Shown here: in pieces, positions 1-3,832 of the stretch
How the letters are laid out: the number at the start of each line of letters is the position of its first letter
Position numbering within the stretch: position 1 is the first letter of the stretch
Origin: Solirubrobacterales bacterium
GTDB lineage: Bacteria; Actinomycetota; Thermoleophilia; Solirubrobacterales; Solirubrobacteraceae
NCBI GenBank assembly: GCA_009781575.1
Contig: WQXW01000115.1
Span: 1-6,262 of the forward strand
Reading direction: 5' to 3'
DNA length: 6,262 nt
Notes under the pieces: generated by a model
What the model was told of the DNA's origin: nothing
Database searches by the model: none
What the model saw: the letters and a program-made list of their open reading frames with translations, nothing else
Translations under genes and position numbers: made by a program

Positions 1-39
1 ACCGGGGCGTCCAACACCGGGGGGTCGAACACGCCTGTC

Positions 40-44
40 GGAGG
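40..44 (+). promoter_or_regulatory. Candidate ribosome binding site for the PfkB-family kinase
   Basis: GGAGG lies five bases upstream of TTG at 50, a good Shine-Dalgarno sequence and spacing. It is the main reason for choosing this start, because no ATG or GTG sits closer to the conserved kinase core without deleting it. GGAGG also occurs by chance in DNA this rich in G. Confidence 0.4.
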
Positions 45-49
45 CGCCG

Positions 50-1108
50 TTGGGGGATTCAAAAAGAGGATTCATTCCGCGCGGAACCAATCCAAAAAAC
101 AAAACACGATACGGCCGGAGCTCGAGCGGCACCGGCACCGGCACCGCTGGAGCGTCGAGCCGAATCCTTGCCCCTCCCGCAGCCCCGCGCCCCTTCGACT
201 ACGTAACAGCGGGCCACGTGACGATCGACGTGCGGGAGCGCGAGGGTGGCGGGGAGCTGCGCCAGCCGGGCGGTGGCGCGTTCTACAGCGCGTTGCAGGC
301 CGCGCGCCTGGGCCTGCGCGCGCTGATCGTCACACAGGGGCTGGCGTCCGAGCTGGAGCCGCTGCTGGAGCCCTACCGCGAGGAGCTGGCGGTGGAGATC
401 GTGCCGAGCGCGGCGACCACCACGATGCTGACGCGGGGCGCCGGCGAGGAGCGCCAGCAGCGCGTGCTGGCGTGGGCGGGGGAGATGCGCGCGCTGCCCG
501 CGGTCGAGGCGGAGATCGTGCACGTGGCGACGGTCGCGCACGAGATGCCGCGCTGGTCGCAGGTGGGCACCGGGCTCGTGCGGGGGGGCACCGCCTTCGT
601 CGGGCTGACCCCCCAGGGGATGGTGCGCGGCTGGCGCGAGCACGATCGCGAGCTGCACCTCGTGCCGCTCGCGCCGGAGAGCCTGCCGGAGCGCTGGGAC
701 GCGGCGGTGGTGGGCGCGCACGAGGCGCCGAGCTGCGCGGCGCTGATCGCCAGCGCACGGCGGAGCGGCGCGGTGGTTGCGGTGACGGCGGGCGCCGCGC
801 CCACCACGGTCCACTCCGCCACGGGCGCGGTGCGCGTGCCGGCCTTTGCGGCGCCCGCCGCGGGACATGAGCCGGGCGCCGATCTCGGCGCTGGCGACGT
901 GTTCGCCGCGGCGTTCTTCGTGGCGCTGCGCGAGGGCGCCGATCCCCAGCGGGCGGCGATCATCGGCAATGCGGCGGCGGCGGTGCGCATGGCGGGCGCC
1001 GGTCCCGGCGCGGTGGGCCGGCGCGCGCAGATCGAGGCGCTGGCGCTCAGGCGGGATCCGCGGCGCGCAGCGCCTGGAAGAGGAGCTCGTCCAGCTCCGC
1101 GCGGCTGA
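50..1108 (+). CDS. PfkB-family (ribokinase-like) carbohydrate kinase, start uncertain
   Basis: Likely a cytoplasmic ATP-dependent kinase for a sugar or nucleoside-type substrate; the exact substrate cannot be read from the sequence. Seen: first beta strand FDYVTAGHVTID (residues 49-60), the N-terminal glycine motif QPGGGAFYSALQAARLG (72-88), and the PfkB C-terminal signature ADLGAGDVFAAAFF (277-290), in which Asp283 should be the catalytic base. A region resembling the family's NxxE motif reads VGAHEA (221-226), so the Asn is not conserved. The core length is normal. The first ~48 residues are not kinase-like: Ser/Gly/Thr-rich and partly coded by unusually AT-rich DNA. The start is unsettled. 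TTG at 50 has GGAGG five bases upstream (40-44), but the frame stays open to the window edge and the only later in-frame start, GTG at 218, would cut into the first strand. The 3' end overlaps the convergent kinase gene by 62 nt. Family call firm; substrate unknown. Confidence 0.85.
   Translation: MGDSKRGFIPRGTNPKNKTRYGRSSSGTGTGTAGASSRILAPPAAPRPFDYVTAGHVTIDVREREGGGELRQPGGGAFYSALQAARLGLRALIVTQGLASELEPLLEPYREELAVEIVPSAATTTMLTRGAGEERQQRVLAWAGEMRALPAVEAEIVHVATVAHEMPRWSQVGTGLVRGGTAFVGLTPQGMVRGWREHDRELHLVPLAPESLPERWDAAVVGAHEAPSCAALIASARRSGAVVAVTAGAAPTTVHSATGAVRVPAFAAPAAGHEPGADLGAGDVFAAAFFVALREGADPQRAAIIGNAAAAVRMAGAGPGAVGRRAQIEALALRRDPRRAAPGRGARPAPRG
68..93. promoter_or_regulatory. 26-bp interrupted palindrome, candidate operator
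   Basis: GGATT and AATCC (68-72, 89-93) flank a perfect 12-bp palindrome TTCCGCGCGGAA (75-86); only the two spacer pairs (73-74, 87-88) do not match. It lies in the most AT-rich stretch of the left end, with A-runs on both sides (61-65 and 94-99). Twofold symmetry of this length fits a dimeric repressor site, which would suit control of a sugar-kinase gene. If TTG at 50 is the start, the site lies inside the first codons. On the minus strand the hairpin would be followed by TCTTTTTG, so a leftward intrinsic terminator is an alternative, although no leftward gene is evident. Confidence 0.5.
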
Positions 1109-2126
1109 TCGCGTCCCCCGCGCGGCAGGCGCGCAGCGCGAGCAGCAGCGCGCCGCCCACCGGCGCCATCTCCTGCACCGCGATCCGCGCGCGCGGCGCG
1201 AAGCAGTGGATCGCGTCGATCGTGGGATCCACGAAGGTCGGGCCCGCCTTGAAGGCGCTCCCGATCAGCCCGATCGGGAACTCGCCGCGCAGCGCGGTGC
1301 GCTCCACCACGGCGCGCACCTGGCGCGCCAGCTCCTCGGCGCCGTGCCGGTAAAGGCCGATCGCCACCTCGTCGCCGCGCTCGGCCTCGCTCGCGGTCTC
1401 GATCGCGAACGCGGCGAGCTCGCTCTTGGTGGCCGGCCTGCCGTACACGATCGTGGTCAGCGCCTCGGGGGTGGTCACGCCGAAGTGCGCCAGCGCCGCC
1501 CCGGTGAGCGCCGTGGGTGCGCCGGTGCCGTCGCGCGCGCGCAGCACGGCGGCGATCGAGCGCACCCCCAGCCAGTAGCCGCTGCCCTCGTCGCCGAGCA
1601 CCTGGCCCCAGCCGCCGGCGCGCCAGCAGCTCCCGTCGGGGCCCACCCCGAACACGTTGCTGCCGGTGCCGGCGATCACCGCCACGCCCGGCCCGCCACC
1701 GCTCACCGTGGCCCACGCGCCGACCACGTCGTTGACCACGATCCACTCGGCCGGCGCGCCCGCGTGGACGTGCTGGGCGACCGACTCTGTGTCGGTGCCG
1801 GCGATCGCCAGCACCGCGCCGGCCAGCGAGCGTGGGCCCACGCCGGCGGCCACGATGGCCTCGCCGGCGGCGTGGAGCATCGCGCGGCTCGCGGCCGGCG
1901 CGCCGGCGGCGTCGGGGTTGCTGGGCCCAGCGTGACCGAGATGCAGCCGGCGCTCCCGCACGTCCAGCACCGCGGCGAGCGTCTTGGTGGCGCCGCCGTC
2001 CACGCCCAGCACGAAGCGCGGCGCCGCGCGGCCGTCGCCGCCGCTGCCGCCGCTGCCGCCGCGGCGCTCGCCGAAGAGATGCAGCGCGGAGGGGAGCTGG
2101 ATGAGCGATCGAGCAGCCACGGCCAC
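1047..2126 (-). CDS. BadF/BadG/N-acetylglucosamine kinase-like ATPase
   Basis: Predicted ASKHA-fold kinase resembling N-acetylglucosamine kinase and the BadF/BadG/BcrA/BcrD ATPase family; most likely phosphorylates an amino sugar or related sugar in the cytoplasm with ATP. Seen in the 359-residue product: phosphate-1 motif GVDGGATKT (41-49), strand VLAIAGTDTE (105-114), phosphate-2 region IAGTGSN (151-157), the characteristic GGWGQVLGDEGSGYWLG (171-187), and a C-terminal adenosine-binding-like IGLIGSAFKAGPTF (285-298). Length is normal for the family. The first ~35 residues include a Gly/Ser-rich stretch (22-32) and lie before the fold proper. The GTG start at 2126 has no clear Shine-Dalgarno; GTG at 2120 is an alternative. 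Convergent with the PfkB-family kinase and overlapping it by 62 nt; divergent from cysC. A sugar substrate is inferred from family only. Confidence 0.88.
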   Translation of the reverse strand: MAVAARSLIQLPSALHLFGERRGGSGGSGGDGRAAPRFVLGVDGGATKTLAAVLDVRERRLHLGHAGPSNPDAAGAPAASRAMLHAAGEAIVAAGVGPRSLAGAVLAIAGTDTESVAQHVHAGAPAEWIVVNDVVGAWATVSGGGPGVAVIAGTGSNVFGVGPDGSCWRAGGWGQVLGDEGSGYWLGVRSIAAVLRARDGTGAPTALTGAALAHFGVTTPEALTTIVYGRPATKSELAAFAIETASEAERGDEVAIGLYRHGAEELARQVRAVVERTALRGEFPIGLIGSAFKAGPTFVDPTIDAIHCFAPRARIAVQEMAPVGGALLLALRACRAGDAISRAELDELLFQALRAADPA

Positions 2127-2160
2127 GGCGGTGATGCTTACAGCTGCGATCGCGCCACGC

Positions 2161-2197
2161 GGGCCGGTGTGCGGTCGCCGGCGTGCCGCACACGCCC
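2161..2197. promoter_or_regulatory. Strong inverted repeat in the leader of the NAG-kinase-like gene
   Basis: GTGTGCGG (2167-2174) and CCGCACAC (2186-2193) are perfect 8-bp arms around an 11-nt loop; GGGC (2161-2164) and GCCC (2194-2197) extend the stem across a 2-nt bulge. The loop itself contains the palindrome CGCCGGCG (2176-2183). It lies 35-71 nt upstream of the minus-strand start at 2126, between that start and the AT-rich patch, so it could be an RNA hairpin in the leader or a DNA operator. Confidence 0.45.
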
Positions 2198-2219
2198 GGC
2201 GGTCGGTCGGTTGCCGTGC

Positions 2220-2250
2220 TTGAATACGATCTTAACGTTCGATAACAATC
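2220..2250. promoter_or_regulatory. AT-rich patch, probable divergent promoter region
   Basis: This is the clearest AT-rich block between the divergent NAG-kinase-like gene and cysC. Rightward, TTGAAT (2220-2225) is followed after 15 bases by GATAAC (2241-2246). Leftward, TTGTTA and TATTCA can be read on the minus strand with a 16-base spacer. Both are weak matches to sigma-70 consensus, so the assignment rests mainly on position and base composition. A rightward start here would leave a leader of about 100 nt before cysC. Confidence 0.35.
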
Positions 2251-2258
2251 GCGGGGCG

Positions 2259-2280
2259 GCCGCTCCGGCAGCCGCTCCGG
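2259..2280. repeat. 10-bp direct repeat in the divergent intergenic region
   Basis: GCCGCTCCGG occurs twice (2259-2268 and 2271-2280), separated by two bases, giving a 12-bp period. It sits just right of the AT-rich patch and upstream of cysC. It could be a tandem binding site or simply low-complexity GC sequence. Confidence 0.4.
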
Positions 2281-2357
2281 TGCGAGCTGTTTTATGTTTC
2301 GGCGTGTTGTGCGGGGCGAGCGAGCGATTTGGGGTCGAGCAAACTGAGACCACGAGC

Positions 2358-2960
2358 ATGAGCAGCGCCAATGTCACCTGGGAGGCGGCCAGGGTCAATC
2401 GCACGGTGCGCTGGGCCGCGCTGGGCCAGCACGGAGCCACCGTGTGGATCACCGGGCTGCCGGCGGCCGGCAAGTCGACGCTCGCGGCCACGCTCGAGCG
2501 GCGCCTCGTGGAGGCCGGCCGATGGGCCTACCGCCTCGACGGCGACAACATGCGTCACGGCCTCTGTGGGGATCTCGGCTTCGCACGGTGCGATCGCGAA
2601 GCCAATGTGGCGCGCGTGGGCGAGGTCGCGCGGCTCTTCGCCGATGCCGGCGTGGTGGCGCTCGTGTCGCTCGTGTCCCCCTACGCCGAGTGCCGCGCGC
2701 GCGTGCGGGAGGCGCACGAGGGCGAGGGTCTCGCGTTCCTGGAGGTGTTCGTCAACACGCCCGGCGCGGAGTGCGAGCGGCGCGACCCCAAGGGGCTCTA
2801 CGCGCGGGCACGCGCCGGCGAGATCTCCGGGCTCACCGGCGTGGACGATCCCTACGAGCCTCCAGTCGCCCCCGATGTCGAGGTCACGCCGGGCTCCGAC
2901 CCGGAGACCGCCGCGGAGGCTGTGCTGGAGGCGCTGGACGCACGCCTGCAGCAGGCCTGA
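2358..2960 (+). CDS. cysC: Adenylylsulfate (APS) kinase
   Basis: Phosphorylates adenosine 5'-phosphosulfate with ATP to give PAPS, the sulfate donor for sulfotransferases and, in some bacteria, an intermediate of sulfate assimilation. The 200-residue product has the family's usual length. Seen in order: P-loop GLPAAGKST (33-41), LDGDNMRHGLCGDLGF (60-75), DREANVARVGEV (79-90), SPY (107-109; the Ser aligns with the serine phosphorylated in the E. coli enzyme), and RDPKGLY (142-148) followed by ARAGEISGLTGVDDPYEPP (151-169). Compared with E. coli, KENIRR is changed to EANVAR, keeping the Asn and the last Arg, and the usual Phe before TG is Leu159. ATG at 2358 is chosen because it gives the normal N-terminus; the frame is open far upstream but runs antisense to another gene. 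No strong Shine-Dalgarno is visible. No sulfurylase partner (cysD/cysN or sat) lies in the window; the gene is coupled to the downstream methyltransferase. Confidence 0.95.
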   Translation: MSSANVTWEAARVNRTVRWAALGQHGATVWITGLPAAGKSTLAATLERRLVEAGRWAYRLDGDNMRHGLCGDLGFARCDREANVARVGEVARLFADAGVVALVSLVSPYAECRARVREAHEGEGLAFLEVFVNTPGAECERRDPKGLYARARAGEISGLTGVDDPYEPPVAPDVEVTPGSDPETAAEAVLEALDARLQQA

Positions 2961-3805
2961 TGGCGTGGGCGCGGAGCGCCGGCGCGCCGAACGCGATCGT
3001 CGACCGGTTCAGACGCGCGCGGCGAGACCGTGCGCTGGCGGTGGTGGAAGGGTTCCACGCGCTCAAGCACGCGCTGCGGTTCGGCGCGGAGATCGTGGAG
3101 GTCGTGGCGATCCGCCCGCACGAGCTGGAGGAGCTGGCGCGCGCGCTGGCGCCAGAGCTCCACGGCCGCCTGCAGGAGCTGGCGCGCGTGATCGACGAGC
3201 GCGCGTTCGGGGAGCTCGCGCCCCGCGCACCCAGCACCGGCGTGATCGCGCTGGCGCGCCGCCCGCCGGTCGCGCTCGGGGAACTGCTGGATCGCCGCCC
3301 CGAGGCGCCGGTGGTGCTGCTCGAGGAGCCGCGCGACCTCAACAACGTCGGCGCCACCATCCGTGTGGCCGCCGCCGCGCAGGCCGCCGGCGTGATCGTC
3401 ACCGGCCGCCACGACCCCTGGCACCCCGACGCGATCCGGGGCGCCGCGGGCCTTCACTGGGCGCTGCCCGTTGTGCGCCTGCCCGGCGCGCCCGGCGCGC
3501 CCGGCGCGCCTCAACCGTCCGTCCCGGCAGGCGCGCCCGGCGCGGCAGGCCCGCCCGGCGCGCACGCCGGCGCGCGCCCGCTGGTCGCGCTCGATCCCGA
3601 GGGCGAGCCGTTCCAGCCGCGCCGGCTCCCCCCCGGCGCGATCCTGGCGTTTGGCAGCGAGCGGCGGGGGCTCTCCCAAGAGCTGCGCGAGCGCGCGGAC
3701 GCGTGTGTGGCCATACCGATGGCGGACGGCGTGTCGAGCCTCAACCTCGCCACCTCGGTGTCGGCCGTGCTGTACGCGTGGCGACTGTGCGCCAGCCGCG
3801 CCTGA
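2960..3805 (+). CDS. SpoU/TrmH-family RNA 2'-O-methyltransferase with collagen-like insert
   Basis: Predicted SAM-dependent SPOUT methyltransferase acting on ribose 2'-OH of rRNA or tRNA; the target base cannot be inferred. The 281-residue product has an N-terminal substrate-binding region (VVEGFHALKHALRFGAEIVE, 28-47), then the three SpoU motifs: NNVGATIR (128-135, with the conserved Arg135), FGSERRGL (231-238) and IPMADGVSSLNLA (252-264), which form the knotted SAM site. Between motifs 1 and 2, residues 175-205 are a Gly/Ala/Pro-rich, collagen-like stretch where relatives usually have an ordinary helix. ATG overlaps the cysC stop as TGATG (2958-2962), implying translational coupling and a two-gene operon. 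The stop lies 18 nt from that of the convergent sigma-factor gene. Confidence 0.92.
   Translation: MAWARSAGAPNAIVDRFRRARRDRALAVVEGFHALKHALRFGAEIVEVVAIRPHELEELARALAPELHGRLQELARVIDERAFGELAPRAPSTGVIALARRPPVALGELLDRRPEAPVVLLEEPRDLNNVGATIRVAAAAQAAGVIVTGRHDPWHPDAIRGAAGLHWALPVVRLPGAPGAPGAPQPSVPAGAPGAAGPPGAHAGARPLVALDPEGEPFQPRRLPPGAILAFGSERRGLSQELRERADACVAIPMADGVSSLNLATSVSAVLYAWRLCASRA
3482..3508 (+). repeat. Three tandem 9-bp repeats coding Pro-Gly-Ala
   Basis: CCCGGCGCG is repeated perfectly three times in the reading frame of the methyltransferase, coding P-G-A units. Degenerate relatives continue to about 3574. The 9-bp unit keeps the frame when copies are gained or lost, so the loop length may vary between strains. 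Confidence 0.75.
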
Positions 3806-3808
3806 GCG

Positions 3809-3832
3809 CCTCCCGGGAGGAGCCTAGGCTCC
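3809..3832. terminator. Paired palindromes at a convergent gene junction, possible bidirectional terminator
   Basis: CCTCCCGGGAGG (3809-3820) and GGAGCCTAGGCTCC (3819-3832) are perfect palindromes sharing two bases, placed between the methyltransferase stop (3803-3805) and across the sigma-factor stop (TAG on the minus strand, 3824-3826). RNA from either strand could fold GGAGC-CUAG-GCUCC. There is no T-run, so it is not a classical intrinsic terminator; the role is inferred from position. Confidence 0.35.

Noticed and set aside
60..93. Leftward intrinsic terminator (hairpin followed by TCTTTTTG on the minus strand)
   Set aside because: No minus-strand gene is supported upstream of it here; an operator reading was preferred, but this is not excluded.
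373..2193. Long minus-strand frame, 606 codons, spanning the PfkB-family kinase and NAG-kinase-like genes
   Set aside because: Arg/Ala-rich product with no domain, in another frame of two genes with clear catalytic motifs; a stop-poor shadow of GC-rich DNA.
846..2357. Upstream extension of the cysC frame
   Set aside because: This stretch runs antisense to the NAG-kinase-like gene and crosses the AT-rich intergenic patch; ATG 2358 alone gives a normal-length CysC.
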